From Acidobacteriota bacterium (lineage in GTDB: Bacteria > Acidobacteriota > Thermoanaerobaculia > Gp7-AA8), in contig JAOBAU010000448.1 of the NCBI GenBank assembly GCA_025463165.1, positions 1 through 45,578 of the forward strand: a stretch of 45,578 nt of DNA, in the 5' to 3' direction. The notes beneath the pieces are model-generated. The model searched no databases. It was not told the DNA's origin and saw only the letters and a list, made by a program, of their open reading frames with translations. Numbering within the stretch: position 1 is the first letter of the stretch; each line of letters begins with the position of its first letter. Made by a program: the position numbers and the translations under genes. This document shows positions 23,363 to 34,618 of the stretch, one piece after another.

Positions 23363-25234
23363 CTACTTCACGTCCGCTTCGGGCAGCTGCTGTTCCGGAT
23401 TGAAGTCCGGCAGGATCGCGGCGGTCGACGGCATTCCGCGGCGCGGAGGCTGCGGGCCGTCGTAGCGATTCGGCGTCGAGGTTCCCGGACGCATCACGAG
23501 CATCGTCAGGAAGAAGACGTTGTAGACCGGAATCCAGAGGCGCCAGTAGTCGCGGCCGGGACGATCGATATCGTGCAGACGCCGCACCGAGAAGATGCCG
23601 GTGAGCACGAGCGACGCGGTGATGATCGCGATGATTGCGAGAGTCGGCGTGCTGATGTGCGTGCGGTACTTCCAGACTTCCCACGTGAAGAACGCGCCGA
23701 GCGCCGAGATACCGAAGAAGGCCAGCGCGAATACGGCGCGGCCTTTCCGTCCCGCATAGACGATCGCGCGCAGGCCGTACGCCGCGTAGACCTCGAGTCC
23801 GACCACGAGCCAGACGAAGAAACGCATCCACGAGCTCGGCGGCAGGTAGTACGCGAGTCCGATGCACGAGAGCGCGCCGAGAATCGGGAAGAGATACGTT
23901 CCGCCGGGAACGCGGAACGGCCGCGGGCGATTCGGATCCTTGATGCGCAGGATCATGATGCCCATACAGACGAGGATGAACGCGAAGAGCGTCCCGATGT
24001 TCGTCAGGTCGACCATCTCGTCGAGCGACGTGAACATCGCGGTCACACCAACGCCGATGCCGGTGATGATCGTGGCGACGTGCGGCGTGCCGTACTTCGG
24101 ATGCACTTTCGCCATCCAGCCCGGCAGCAGTCCGTCGCGCGACATCGCGAAGAAGATGCGCGGCTGGCCGAGCTGAAAGACGAGCAGCACGGCGGTGTGT
24201 GCGACGACCGATCCGAGCGCGACAACGCCGATCATCCAGTTCGGCATCGACACGTACTTCATCGCCAGCGTCAGCGGCTCGGCCTGCTCGGTCGACAACG
24301 TCTTGACCAGTGCGTGATACGGAATCAGTCCGGTGAAAATCGCCGCGATGAAGGCGTAGATGATCGTACAGACGATCAGCGATCCAATGATCCCGATCGG
24401 CATGTCCCTCGTCGGATTCTTCGCCTCCTCGGCGGTCGTCGAGACCGCATCGAAACCGATGTACGCGAAGAAGACGATCGCCGCGCCGGCGCCGATTCCC
24501 TTGAAGCCGTTCGGCGCGAACGGGTGCCAGTTCTCGGGACGAACGTACTTGAAGCAGACGATGACGAAGAACGCGAGGACGACCAGCTTGATCGCCACCA
24601 TGACGAAGTTGAAGCTCGCCGATTCGCGAATGCCCCAGACGAGAACGACCGTGATCGCGGCCACGATCAGCAGTGCGAAGAGATTGAAGATGATCGGAAA
24701 GCCGAAGATGTGCGGCGCCGACGCGACGACGTCCGGCATCTTGCGAATGGCGGTGCCGTAATCGACCGACAACCAGAGCGGAATCTTGATCTTGAATCCG
24801 GCGAGGAACGTATTGAAGTAGTTCGCCCACGAGATGGCGACGGCCACGTTGCCGATCGCGTATTCGATGATGAGATCCCAGCCGATGATCCACGCCACCA
24901 GCTCGCCGAGCGTCGCGTACGAATACGTGTACGCGGAACCGGAGACCGGCACCATCGAAGCGAACTCGGCGTAGCAGAGCGCCGTGAACGCGCAGACGAT
25001 CGCCGTCAGCACGAACGAGAGCATCAATGCCGGACCGGCGCCGGGACGAAGGTGATCGCCGGCCGCCGCCGTGCCGATCGTCGCGAAGATGCCGGCGCCG
25101 ATGATCGCGCCGACACCGAGCGCGACCAGGTTCCACGGACCGAGGACCTTCTTCAGTTGATGACCTTCCTGATGCGTCTCCGCAACGAGGTCATCCAGCG
25201 ATTTCGTGCGCAACAGTTGACTGATGAGTGACAT
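23363..25234 (-). CDS. APC superfamily amino acid permease
   Basis: A 623-aa integral membrane protein with about 12-14 hydrophobic segments. The first helix holds the GVGAIIGAGIF substrate-binding motif of APC transporters, and FFAYIGFDAVSTTAEEAKNP is the conserved helix-6 region. The N-terminal TKSLDDLVAETH and the length resemble cationic amino acid transporters (YfnA/CAT group). The C-terminal tail is cytosolic and Pro-rich. A minus-strand TATCAT box sits 11 nt before the ATG. Likely substrate is a basic or neutral amino acid; specificity is not readable. Confidence 0.92.
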   Translation of the reverse strand: MSLISQLLRTKSLDDLVAETHQEGHQLKKVLGPWNLVALGVGAIIGAGIFATIGTAAAGDHLRPGAGPALMLSFVLTAIVCAFTALCYAEFASMVPVSGSAYTYSYATLGELVAWIIGWDLIIEYAIGNVAVAISWANYFNTFLAGFKIKIPLWLSVDYGTAIRKMPDVVASAPHIFGFPIIFNLFALLIVAAITVVLVWGIRESASFNFVMVAIKLVVLAFFVIVCFKYVRPENWHPFAPNGFKGIGAGAAIVFFAYIGFDAVSTTAEEAKNPTRDMPIGIIGSLIVCTIIYAFIAAIFTGLIPYHALVKTLSTEQAEPLTLAMKYVSMPNWMIGVVALGSVVAHTAVLLVFQLGQPRIFFAMSRDGLLPGWMAKVHPKYGTPHVATIITGIGVGVTAMFTSLDEMVDLTNIGTLFAFILVCMGIMILRIKDPNRPRPFRVPGGTYLFPILGALSCIGLAYYLPPSSWMRFFVWLVVGLEVYAAYGLRAIVYAGRKGRAVFALAFFGISALGAFFTWEVWKYRTHISTPTLAIIAIITASLVLTGIFSVRRLHDIDRPGRDYWRLWIPVYNVFFLTMLVMRPGTSTPNRYDGPQPPRRGMPSTAAILPDFNPEQQLPEADVK

Positions 25235-25245
25235 GTGTGCGGCGA

Positions 25246-25251
25246 ATGATA
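25246..25251 (-). promoter_or_regulatory. -10 box of the APC permease
   Basis: TATCAT on the minus strand, 11 nt from the ATG at 25234, in a 67-bp divergent intergenic region. No clear -35. Confidence 0.35.
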
Positions 25252-25285
25252 GGGGAATTGCGGCGGCCGCGGCACTGGAACCGCA

Positions 25286-25291
25286 TACAAT
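25286..25291 (+). promoter_or_regulatory. -10 box of the small lipoprotein gene
   Basis: TACAAT, 10 nt before the ATG at 25302. It supports that start over the tracked one at 25224. No clear -35. Confidence 0.35.
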
Positions 25292-25301
25292 CTCGCGACA
25301 G

Positions 25302-25829
25302 ATGCGCGGGCAGATGTGGATGGCCGGAATAGCGCTGGCGATGGTCGGATGTGCATCGACATCGTCGTCGGTACGCCAGTGCTCGCAGCTCAGCGGACTC
25401 TACGAGCCGTCATCGTGCGTCCAGGAAGAGCCGAAACCACTCACCGATCTGCAGCTTCCCGACGGCACGCCGCTCGCCGGCGTGAAACTTCTCACCGTCG
25501 AACAGAAGTCGTGCAATGAAGTGCGCATCGTCTCGAGCGGCCGCGCCGACATCGTCCTCCGTCCGGACGACGACGATCGCGTGACGTGGGACGACAACGG
25601 CGCGCTCGCCGGCGGCTCGGAACCGAAGAACAGCTTCGTCCCGATCGCCGCCGCCATGCGCTCCTTCCGCGAGTGGCGACTGTCGCGCTCGAACTCCGGC
25701 ACCGGCCTCACCTACAGCGACGCACGCGAAGAGCGCGGCATGGCACTGCTGCTGATCCCGTTTCGCAATCGCATCGCCGCGACGTGTGAGTGGATCCGCG
25801 TCGCCGCAACGTCGCTCATCAAACCTTAG
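25302..25829 (+). CDS. Small predicted lipoprotein, unknown function
   Basis: 175 aa from ATG 25302 (or 25314). The N-terminus MRGQMWMAGIALAMVGCA is a lipoprotein signal with the lipid-modified cysteine at residue 17. The mature part has three more cysteines near its start and an acidic region (RPDDDDRVTWDD), with no family I recognise. The tracked upstream start would put 26 extra residues before the signal, so I reject it. Its stop overlaps the stop of the convergent sensor kinase by 4 nt. Probably a periplasm-facing lipoprotein. Confidence 0.7.
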   Translation: MRGQMWMAGIALAMVGCASTSSSVRQCSQLSGLYEPSSCVQEEPKPLTDLQLPDGTPLAGVKLLTVEQKSCNEVRIVSSGRADIVLRPDDDDRVTWDDNGALAGGSEPKNSFVPIAAAMRSFREWRLSRSNSGTGLTYSDAREERGMALLLIPFRNRIAATCEWIRVAATSLIKP

Positions 25830-27159
25830 GTCGCGATCACGAACTCTGCGCCGCCACCGGCGCGGTTGCGCAACCCGTACGTGAATCCGTGATTGGTCAG
25901 GATCTCCTGGACGATGGTGAGTCCGAGGCCACGGCCTTCGCGCTTCGTGGTGAAGAACGGCGTGAAGAGATCGGGGACGACGTCATCGGCGATGCCGGAA
26001 CCGCTGTCGGCGACGATCAGCGTGCCTTCGCGGAGCGTGATGTCGATCGCACCGTCAGCATCAATCGCATCGATGGCGTTGCGGATGATGTTGACGACGA
26101 CCTGCTCGAACTGATGCTCGTCGGCGTCCGCGATGCTTTCATCGGCATCGACCGCGATCGTGATGCCGCGCGACTCCGCTTCCGGCCGCATCAGCGCGGC
26201 GATCCGCGCCACGACCGCGTCGAGACGGATCGGCGCACGATGCGGCGGCGGAATGCGCACGACGTCGGCGAACGCGCTCATGAAGCGATTCAGCGCATCG
26301 ATCCGCGATGAGGCGATGGTCAATGCGTTGACGAAATCGCTCCGATCGCTTTCACCAACCTGCGGCGCGTAACGCAGCGACGAATCGATCAGCGAGCGGA
26401 CCGCGCCAACGGAGTTGTTCACTTCGTGCGACATCATCCGGATCAGCTTCTCGTACGCCGCTTTCTCCGACAGCCGCAGCTCGTCGGTCATCTCATCGAT
26501 CAGGAAGAACGTCTTCGAAAAGCCGCGATCGCGAAACTCGGCACGCCAGATTTTCATCCGTCGCGGTCCGGCCTGCGTGACGAGCCGCGACTCGCCGGGT
26601 GCGAGCGATCGCAACTCGGTCATCAGCTCCGGCGTCATCAGCGCTTTTGCCGCCGGATTCAGCTCGGCCGCATTTTCGTCGAAGTCGCAGATGACGATGC
26701 CGGACGGCGACGATTCGACGACGCGCGCGAAGAAGTGATGCTGCTCTTCGACCTTCAGCCGCTCTTCACGCAACCGGTCGATCATGCCGTTGTAGACGCG
26801 GATCAGATCGTCCATCTCCGGCTGTCCGACCGGCACGAAGCGCGACGTGAAATCGCGTTCGGCGATCAGTTCCGCACCGGTGCGAATGAGATCGAACGGC
26901 ACGAACAGCGCGATGACGAGCCGATAGCTGACGACGATCGAGAGGATGAAGAGCGCTTCGACGCCGAAGAGCAGCAGCCGGTTCTCCATCAGCACGAAGA
27001 GCGCCGCCGTGGCGATGATGAGATGCAGCGCGACGAAGTAGATGGCGATCTTGCCGCGGAGCGTAAGCGGGCCCGGCCCGCGGCGCTGGTTCGCATAGCG
27101 TCGGCGACCGGCTTCGCGGCGGATCATCGCCGCGTGCTGTGCCGCTTCGACTTCGTCCT

Positions 27160-27163
<4 letters not shown>
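25826..27163 (-). CDS. NtrY-like membrane sensor histidine kinase
   Basis: 445 aa from the GTG at 27163, which overlaps the response regulator stop (GTGA). Two membrane spans (about residues 37-90) are followed by a HAMP-like linker, a PAS-like domain (ESSPSGIVICDFDENAAELNPAAK) and the kinase core. The H box is MMSHEVNNSVGAVRSL, the N box VVVNIIRNAIDAI, and the G boxes VADSGSGIADDV and GRGLGLTIVQEIL. The HEVNNS form is typical of kinases paired with sigma54 regulators. The short periplasmic loop suggests it senses the membrane or a partner such as the ABC transporter. Last gene of the efflux operon. Confidence 0.9.
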
Positions 27164-28532
<1,369 letters not shown>

Positions 28533-28536
<4 letters not shown>

Positions 28537-29729
28537 TCGTAGCGAAGCGCCTCCGCCGGCTCCACGACCGACGCCAGCCAGCTCGGGTATGCGGCGCAAA
28601 GTAGCGTGATCGCGTAGATCAGAACAAGCGCGGCGACCAATCCGAACGTGAAGATCGGCGGCGAGACGAGCGCGAAGACACCGAGGATCGGCAGCTGCAG
28701 CACGATCACCACCGCCACCACCACGGCCAGCGTCGACAACAACGCCACCTCGGCGAGGACCTGTCTCCTTACATCCGCGCCGCTCGCGCCGAGCGCGCGG
28801 CGCAGGCCGAGCTCGCGCGTCCGCCGCGTGACGTTCTGCCACAAGACGCCGGTCAATCCGAGCGCGACCATCGAGATCAGGAAGAGCGCGACGATGCCGA
28901 GGATGATGATCGGTGAAAGGCGTGACTGAAGCATCATCGTGCGCATCGAATCCATCCGGCGGATCCGGAACGACGCGGTCGGCTCAACGGCGTGCAGCCG
29001 CTTCGTCATCTCCTCTTCGATCTGCGCCGGAGTGCCGGGCTGCAGCCGCACGAGGATGTTGCGCGGCACGCGTCCCTTGACCACAAACGACGTGCGCGCG
29101 AACGCCATGTTCACGCCGGCGGTCGAGATCTCGCCGTTCTTGCGATACGCCGGCACCACGCCGACCACGCGCGAGACGACGTCGCCATCGGTGTCGAATT
29201 TCTGTCCGATCGGATCGCGGTCGCCGTACATCGCCTTCGCCAGATCGGCGTCGATGACCATCGGCTTGAACGTCGCCGCATCATCGTCGGGACGAAACCA
29301 GCGGCCGCGGATGACCTTCATCTGCATCGTGTTCGCGTACGAGTCTGAGACCTCGTCGCGCGTCAGATCGATCTTCTTTCCATCGATGACCCACGTGCCC
29401 GACGACGTCGAGTTGCCGTACGGCGGCGTCATGCCGGTGGCGGCATCGACGACCTGCGGAAAGCTCTTCACTTCGTTGAGCAGCTTCTGCATCGTCGGAC
29501 GGAACTCGCTGTCGTCCTCATTCGGATCGGGCTCGTGTCCGTTCGTGTCGAAGCGAATGACCCAGACGTTCTGCCACGCGAATCCGAGCGGATCGTTCCA
29601 GCGCGAAATGACGGCCGTGACGGCGGTGAGCACGACGAAGATGACGAGGAACGAGAAGAAGATCTCGGCCATCACGAGCGAGTTCGCACGCTTGCGATGC
29701 CAGACCAGTTTCAGCAGATGACGCGTCAT
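28533..29729 (-). CDS. MacB/FtsX-type ABC transporter permease (second)
   Basis: A 398-aa protein with one N-terminal membrane helix (about 20-43), a large periplasmic MacB core domain, and three C-terminal helices of the FtsX domain (LGLRRALGASGADVRRQVL is the conserved cytoplasmic loop). Its start shares a base with the preceding permease stop (TAATG). It pairs with the other permease to form a heterodimeric type VII ABC exporter, which uses mechanotransmission to move substrates from the periplasm rather than across the inner membrane. Substrate unknown. Confidence 0.9.
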
Positions 29730-30967
29730 TACATACCTCCGCGAAGAGCGTTGACGGGATTGAGGCGCGCCATGCGCCAGGCGGGATAGACGCCGGAGAA
29801 GATGCCGAAGAAGACGGCGATGAGCATGCCGTAGCCGAAGATGCGAAGGTTCAGATCGAAGCGCATGTCGGGAAGCAGGTCGGCGCCGTTCAGCACCTGG
29901 ATGGCGATGGCGGCGAGCACGAATCCGATCACGCCGCCGACGACGGTGATGACGACGTTCTCAAAGATGAACTGCGACATGAGCGCGCGGCGCGGCGCGC
30001 CGAAGGCTTTGCGCACGCCGATCTCCGACGCGCGCTCGAGCGTGCGGCTGAGATTCAGCGTGATGAGATTCAGCGCCGGCAGCGTCATGAACAGCACGCC
30101 GGCGAGCACGAGGATGAGCGCGAGAATGAACGGCGCGCGATCGCGGAACTTCGTGCCGGCGAACATCCCGCGCGCCGACGCTTCGAACGTCGAGTCGAGT
30201 CCCGCCTGCACCTGCGTGAAGGTCTTCGGATCGGGAGACTGCACCCGCCGGATGACGGCGGCGAAATCGCGCTTCAGGCGCGGCAGATCGCCGCGGCTCT
30301 TCGCCATCACGATTGCGTTGAAGTCGCCGACGAACTCGTCGCGATAGGTCGACGAGCGCATCGTGCCGATCGGCGCCCAGATCTCCGCGTATGCGGCGAT
30401 CCGCGTCAGCGCGACCGACGGCACCACGCCGATGATGCGGAAGCGATCGCCTTCGACCTCGATCGTCTTTCCGATCGCGGACGCCCTGCCGAACAGCTTC
30501 GCGCGGAGCTTGTCGCTGATGACCGCGACGTGCGCGCCGGCGTCATCCTCCTGCTGCGTGTACGGGCGTCCTTCGAGAAAGGTGAAGTCGCAGATGCGCC
30601 AGTAGCCGCCGTCGGTGCGCTTGAAGAACGTGTCGATGCGTCCGTCGCCGAGGTAGAGGCGGGTCTGCCGCGCTTCGCTGTAGATTGAGGAGGCTTCGAT
30701 GCCGGGCAGCGGACGAACGTAGCGATTGAGAAAGCCGTAGCCGGGATTCGTCGTCATCGTGGCGGTCGGTCCGACCTGCGCGATGGACAGGACGCAGAGC
30801 ACGCGATCGAAACGGCTTTCGGGCGTGCGCGGCGAGTAGACGTTGTCGAGCACGGCCGTCGCCACCATCAGCACGAGCAGCGTGACGCTGATGCCGAAGA
30901 GCGAGATGAAGGTGAAGAACTTGCGCCGCGCAAGAACCTTCAGGGCGAGTTTGAGTTGCGTTTTCAT
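29729..30967 (-). CDS. MacB/FtsX-type ABC transporter permease (first)
   Basis: 412 aa with the same architecture as the next gene: N-terminal helix (FFTFISLFGISVTLLVLMVATAV), periplasmic core with RFRIIGVVP, and C-terminal FtsX helices with the SEIGVRKAFGAPRRAL coupling loop. Its start overlaps the ATPase stop by one base (TGATG). Two different permeases in tandem suggest an obligate heterodimer. Likely an envelope exporter of a peptide, lipid or toxic compound. Confidence 0.9.
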   Translation of the reverse strand: MKTQLKLALKVLARRKFFTFISLFGISVTLLVLMVATAVLDNVYSPRTPESRFDRVLCVLSIAQVGPTATMTTNPGYGFLNRYVRPLPGIEASSIYSEARQTRLYLGDGRIDTFFKRTDGGYWRICDFTFLEGRPYTQQEDDAGAHVAVISDKLRAKLFGRASAIGKTIEVEGDRFRIIGVVPSVALTRIAAYAEIWAPIGTMRSSTYRDEFVGDFNAIVMAKSRGDLPRLKRDFAAVIRRVQSPDPKTFTQVQAGLDSTFEASARGMFAGTKFRDRAPFILALILVLAGVLFMTLPALNLITLNLSRTLERASEIGVRKAFGAPRRALMSQFIFENVVITVVGGVIGFVLAAIAIQVLNGADLLPDMRFDLNLRIFGYGMLIAVFFGIFSGVYPAWRMARLNPVNALRGGM

Positions 30968-31632
30968 CAGGCCACCTGCCGGCCATCAAAGAGCCGCACG
31001 ATCCGGTTCGTCTGCTTCGCGAAACGGTCGTCGTGCGTCACCATCACGATCGTCGTTTTGTCGTCGCGGTTGAGCGTGTGGAGGATCTCCATGATCTCGT
31101 CGCCCATCTGCGAATCGAGGTTGCCGGTCGGCTCATCGGCGAGGAGCACGCGCGGACGTCCGACGATCGCGCGAGCGATTGCGACGCGCTGCTGCTGTCC
31201 GCCGGAAAGCTGCGTCGGGAAGTGATGCACGCGCGACGCGAGTCCGACGCGATCGAGCGCCGCAAGCGCCAGCCGGCGACGTTCCGCCGATCCCATCTTC
31301 CGATACAGCAGCGGAATCTCGACGTTGTCGACGACGGTCAGATCGGGCACGAGGTGGAAGCTCTGAAAGACGAAGCCGAGCTTCTCGTTGCGCACCTTCG
31401 AGAGCTTTTTGTCGCCCGATTTGCCGAGCGCTTCGCCGTCGAGGGCCAGCGTACCGGAGCTCGGCGCGTCGAGCAGTCCGATCAGGTTGAGCAGCGTGCT
31501 TTTGCCGCAGCCCGACGGCCCCATGATCGAGATGAACTCGCCCTGCGTCACGTCGAGATTGATGTTCTGCAGCGCCAGCGTTTCGACGCGTTCGGTCCGG
31601 TACACCTTGTCTACGTTTTCCAGTCTGATCAT
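30967..31632 (-). CDS. LolD/MacB-type ABC transporter ATP-binding protein
   Basis: A 221-aa nucleotide-binding protein with Walker A GPSGCGKST, Q-loop VFQSFHL, signature LSGGQQQR, Walker B RVLLADEPTGNLDS and the H-loop VTHD. The DEPTGNLDS form is typical of the LolD/MacB/FtsE group that serves FtsX-like permeases. It lies 7 nt after the adaptor gene and overlaps the first permease by one base, so it energises the permease pair encoded next to it. Confidence 0.95.
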   Translation of the reverse strand: MIRLENVDKVYRTERVETLALQNINLDVTQGEFISIMGPSGCGKSTLLNLIGLLDAPSSGTLALDGEALGKSGDKKLSKVRNEKLGFVFQSFHLVPDLTVVDNVEIPLLYRKMGSAERRRLALAALDRVGLASRVHHFPTQLSGGQQQRVAIARAIVGRPRVLLADEPTGNLDSQMGDEIMEILHTLNRDDKTTIVMVTHDDRFAKQTNRIVRLFDGRQVA

Positions 31633-31639
31633 GCTTTCC

Positions 31640-32884
31640 TCACTCGAGCCGGAGCTTTTTGACGCCCGCGTAATCGGTCATGTTCGAGATGACGACCTCG
31701 TCGCCTTCGCGGAGGCCGCCCGTCACTTCAATCGTTTCTTCGCCCGCCAGTCCCCACTGCGCCGGCACGCGAACGAGCTCGTCGCCGCGGACGACGAAGA
31801 CCTCTTCGCGCTCGCCCTGGCCGAGCGCGCCGCGGCGCACGCGCAGCGCTCCGTTGCGGCGGCCGGTGATGACGAAGACGTCGGCGCGCAGGTTGTTGCG
31901 CAGCTTCGCGTGCGACGGCGCGGCGAGATCGACGTAGAAACGCGCGATGCCGTTCTCGATGCGCGGATCGATTCCCGCGATCGTGCCGTCGACGAGCGTC
32001 GAGTCATCGATCCGCACGCGCGCCGGCATGCCGGCGGAGAGCTTCGCGACGTGTACGTCGGAGATCGTGGCGACGACGCGGAACGACGAGAGATCAGCGA
32101 TGCGCGCCACGACGTCGCCGCGGCGAATCGTCGCGCCGGCATCCTGCACCGCCCACGTCACGACGCCGTCGCGATCGGCGCGCATCATCGCCAGTCCAAC
32201 CTGGCGGTTCGACTCGGCCAGCTCTTTGCGCAGCGTGCGCAGCTCCATCGCCGAGCCGGCGAGCTGCGCTTCGGCGTTTCGTTGCGCACGCGTCAGCGCT
32301 TCACCGAGTTGCGTGAGCTCGATGTCGGTCTTCTTCACCGCGGTCGCCGCGGCGAGATTTTCCTGGGCGGTGATCAGCCCTTCGCGGCTCAGCTTCGCGT
32401 TCTGTTCCGCTTTGAACGCGACGATCTCGCGGTCGAGTTTTTTCTGCTCGAGCTGCGCGCGCAGCGTGGCGATCGTCTCTTCGACGCGCAGCCGCAGCTG
32501 GGCTTCTTCGCTTTCTTTCTGCGCGACGCGATCGGCGAGCCGCTCGGCATCGAGTCGCGTCGCCGAGGTGTCGAGCGCGATCACTTCGTCGCCGGCGCGA
32601 ACGCGATCGCCGGCGCGGCGAACGATGCGAAGCACGCGCGCTTCGACGGGGCTGGAGACGACCTGCTCAGTCGCGGGGACGACGGTGCCGCTCGCCTGCA
32701 GCGACGCGTCAACCGCGCCGCGCTCCACGCGCGCCGTCTGAATGTTGCGGCGCTTCACCGACGGGCGCAGCCACTGCACCGTCGCCGCGAATGAAAACGC
32801 GATCGCCGCAATCGCGACGATCACCGTCGCCGTCCGCCGGATGACGCGCCGTCGCCGAATGTCTGCTGTGATTTCCCGATCCAT
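31640..32884 (-). CDS. HlyD/MacA-type periplasmic adaptor (membrane fusion protein)
   Basis: A 414-aa protein. One membrane helix (about 20-40) anchors it in the inner membrane. The lipoyl-like half motifs (QVVSSPVEARVLRIVRRAGDRVRAGDEVIALD and RADRDGVVTWAVQDAGATIRRGDVVARIADL, quoted as regions) flank a long coiled coil (about 105-205). A beta-barrel domain and the typical C-terminal EVTGGLREGDEVV follow. It should bridge the ABC permeases to an outer-membrane channel; no TolC-like gene lies in the window. First gene of the operon, with a sigma54-type promoter just upstream. Confidence 0.92.
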   Translation of the reverse strand: MDREITADIRRRRVIRRTATVIVAIAAIAFSFAATVQWLRPSVKRRNIQTARVERGAVDASLQASGTVVPATEQVVSSPVEARVLRIVRRAGDRVRAGDEVIALDTSATRLDAERLADRVAQKESEEAQLRLRVEETIATLRAQLEQKKLDREIVAFKAEQNAKLSREGLITAQENLAAATAVKKTDIELTQLGEALTRAQRNAEAQLAGSAMELRTLRKELAESNRQVGLAMMRADRDGVVTWAVQDAGATIRRGDVVARIADLSSFRVVATISDVHVAKLSAGMPARVRIDDSTLVDGTIAGIDPRIENGIARFYVDLAAPSHAKLRNNLRADVFVITGRRNGALRVRRGALGQGEREEVFVVRGDELVRVPAQWGLAGEETIEVTGGLREGDEVVISNMTDYAGVKKLRLE

Positions 32885-32900
32885 GCTGAGCGCCGTTCAT

Positions 32901-32916
32901 AGCGAAGCGGCTGCCA
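32901..32916 (-). promoter_or_regulatory. Candidate sigma54 (-24/-12) promoter of the efflux operon
   Basis: Minus strand TGGCAGCCGCTTCGCT. The GG and GC doublets are exactly 10 nt apart, as sigma54 requires, and most of the TGGCACG-N4-TTGCW consensus is kept (differences at the C, G and second T). It ends 16 nt before the adaptor ATG, so transcription would start a few bases from the start codon. The operon encodes a sigma54 activator, which strengthens the call. Confidence 0.55.
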
Positions 32917-32966
32917 GCTTATTTGCACGTATTTTCAATGAGTTAGCTGCCGCGGCGTGTACGGAG

Positions 32967-32993
32967 TCGAACGCTGGTGTTCGAAATCGGACA
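32967..32993. promoter_or_regulatory. Candidate upstream activator sites for the NtrC-type regulator
   Basis: Two overlapping palindromes about 60 bp upstream of the sigma54 element: TCGAAC-N6-GTTCGA (32967-32984, perfect arms) and TGTTCGAAATCGGACA (32978-32993, arms match 5 of 6). The distance suits an enhancer-binding protein. Which palindrome, if either, is bound is unknown. Confidence 0.4.
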
Positions 32994-33065
32994 ACGCCGG
33001 TGCGTCGCCGCCTCGAGCTCGTAAAGAATGCGAGTCGTGATCACACAGCACGGCGGCAGTGGCGG

Positions 33066-33071
33066 TAAACT
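33066..33071 (+). promoter_or_regulatory. -10 box of mmsA
   Basis: TAAACT, 9 nt before the ATG at 33081; leaderless arrangement. The -35 region (around CACACA) is weak. Confidence 0.35.
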
Positions 33072-33080
33072 CCGCGGATC

Positions 33081-34550
33081 ATGACCGCAATCAGCACGTA
33101 CCCTGACGTTCGCAATTACATCGGCGGAGCATTTGTCGACGCCGGCGACCAGAAGCACCTCGACGTTTACTCGCCCATCGACGGCAGCGTGATCTCGCGC
33201 GTTCCGCTCTCCGCCGCCGAAGAAGTCGACCGCGCCGTCGCGGCGGCGAAGAAAGCATTTCCCGCCTGGTCGGCGACGCCGATCAAAGAGCGCGTCCAGG
33301 TTTTCTTCCGCTACAAGACGCTGCTCGAACAGAACATCGATGAGCTGGCGCGACTCGTCACCGCGGAGAACGGAAAGATCGACAGCGAAGCGCGCGCCGA
33401 GGTGTTGAAGTCAGCGGAGCTGACGGAGTTCGCCTGCTCGCTGCCGCAGATCACCGCCGGCGAAGTGCTCGAAGTGAGCCGCGGCGTCGAATGCCGCATC
33501 GAGCGTTATCCGGTCGGCATCGTGGCGTCGATCACGCCGTTCAACTTCCCGAACATGGTTCCGAACTGGACGATCCCGAATGCGCTCGCCCTCGGAAACT
33601 GCATGATCCTCAAACCGTCCGAGCTCGTGCCGCTCAGCGCCGGCCGCATCGCCGAGCTGCTGCGCGAAGCCGGTCTGCCCGACGGCGTGCTGAACATCGT
33701 GCACGGCGGACAGCAGACGGTCGAAGCGATCTGCGATCACCCCGGCATCGAAGCGATCACGTTCGTCGGCTCGACGAAAGTTGCGAAGATCGTCTATCGC
33801 CGCGGCACGCAGAATCTGAAGCGCGTGCTCGCACTCGGCGGCGCGAAGAATCACCTCATCGTGATGCCGGACGCGGAGCCGGAGATGACGTCGTCGAACG
33901 TCGTGGCGTCGATGGCGGGCTGCGCCGGCCAGCGCTGCATGGCAGCATCCGTGATGAAGGCGGTCGGCAAGACCGATCACATCATCGACAAGATGGTGAA
34001 CATCGTTCGCTCGATGGTTCCCGGCAAGCATCTCGGGCCGGTGATCTCGCGCGAAGCGAAAGAAAAGATCGAGGCGTACATCACCGAAGCGGAGCAGCAG
34101 GGCGCGAAGGTGCTCGTCGACGGGCGCGGTTACGTCGTGCCGGGTAAAGAAGAGGGTTACTACGTCGGCCCGACGCTGATCGATCATGTGAAGCCGGAGA
34201 TGCGCATCGCGCAGGAAGAGGTGTTCGGTCCGGTGATGGTGATCATCCGCGCGGACAACGTCGATGAAGCGATTCGCGTGCAGAACAGATCGCCGTACGG
34301 CAACGCGGCGAGCGTCTTCACGGAGAGCGGCGGCATCGCCCGTCACGTGATGGAGAAGGCGAGCGCGGGCATGGTCGGCGTGAACGTCGGCGTTCCGGTG
34401 CCGCGCGAGCCGTTCTCATTCGGCGGCTGGAACGATTCGAAGTTCGGAGCCGGCGACATCACCGGCCGCGGCTCGATCGAGTTCCTGACCAAGCCGAAGA
34501 AGATGACGACGAAGTGGTCGAAAGAAGCCGGCGTCAACTGGATGTCGTAA
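33081..34550 (+). CDS. mmsA: CoA-acylating methylmalonate-semialdehyde dehydrogenase
   Basis: A 489-aa aldehyde dehydrogenase of the MmsA/IolA subfamily. The subfamily marks are FNFPNMVPNWTIPNAL, FVGSTKVAKIVYRRGT, LGGAKNHLIVMPDA and the catalytic cysteine in GCAGQRCMA. It converts methylmalonate or malonate semialdehyde plus CoA and NAD+ to propionyl- or acetyl-CoA, in valine, pyrimidine or inositol breakdown. Length and all active-site blocks are normal. It stands alone, divergent from the efflux operon, so its pathway is not set by neighbours. Confidence 0.95.
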   Translation: MTAISTYPDVRNYIGGAFVDAGDQKHLDVYSPIDGSVISRVPLSAAEEVDRAVAAAKKAFPAWSATPIKERVQVFFRYKTLLEQNIDELARLVTAENGKIDSEARAEVLKSAELTEFACSLPQITAGEVLEVSRGVECRIERYPVGIVASITPFNFPNMVPNWTIPNALALGNCMILKPSELVPLSAGRIAELLREAGLPDGVLNIVHGGQQTVEAICDHPGIEAITFVGSTKVAKIVYRRGTQNLKRVLALGGAKNHLIVMPDAEPEMTSSNVVASMAGCAGQRCMAASVMKAVGKTDHIIDKMVNIVRSMVPGKHLGPVISREAKEKIEAYITEAEQQGAKVLVDGRGYVVPGKEEGYYVGPTLIDHVKPEMRIAQEEVFGPVMVIIRADNVDEAIRVQNRSPYGNAASVFTESGGIARHVMEKASAGMVGVNVGVPVPREPFSFGGWNDSKFGAGDITGRGSIEFLTKPKKMTTKWSKEAGVNWMS

Positions 34551-34583
34551 CAGACTCGGCGTCAGGCGCTAATTCCGCCGTTA

Positions 34584-34612
34584 TTGACTCGCGCATATGA
34601 CGGACGTAAGTT
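34584..34612 (+). promoter_or_regulatory. Sigma70-like promoter of the fulvocin C-like gene
   Basis: TTGACT (34584-34589) and TAAGTT (34607-34612) are separated by exactly 17 nt, and the -10 ends 6 nt before the ATG at 34619. This is the best -35/-10 pair in the window and predicts transcription starting at the start codon. Confidence 0.6.
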
Positions 34613-34618
34613 CGTCGC

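Noticed and set aside
23360-25231. 623-aa plus-strand ORF
   Set aside because: Exact mirror of the APC permease gene; highly charged with no domains, while the minus frame has clear transporter motifs.
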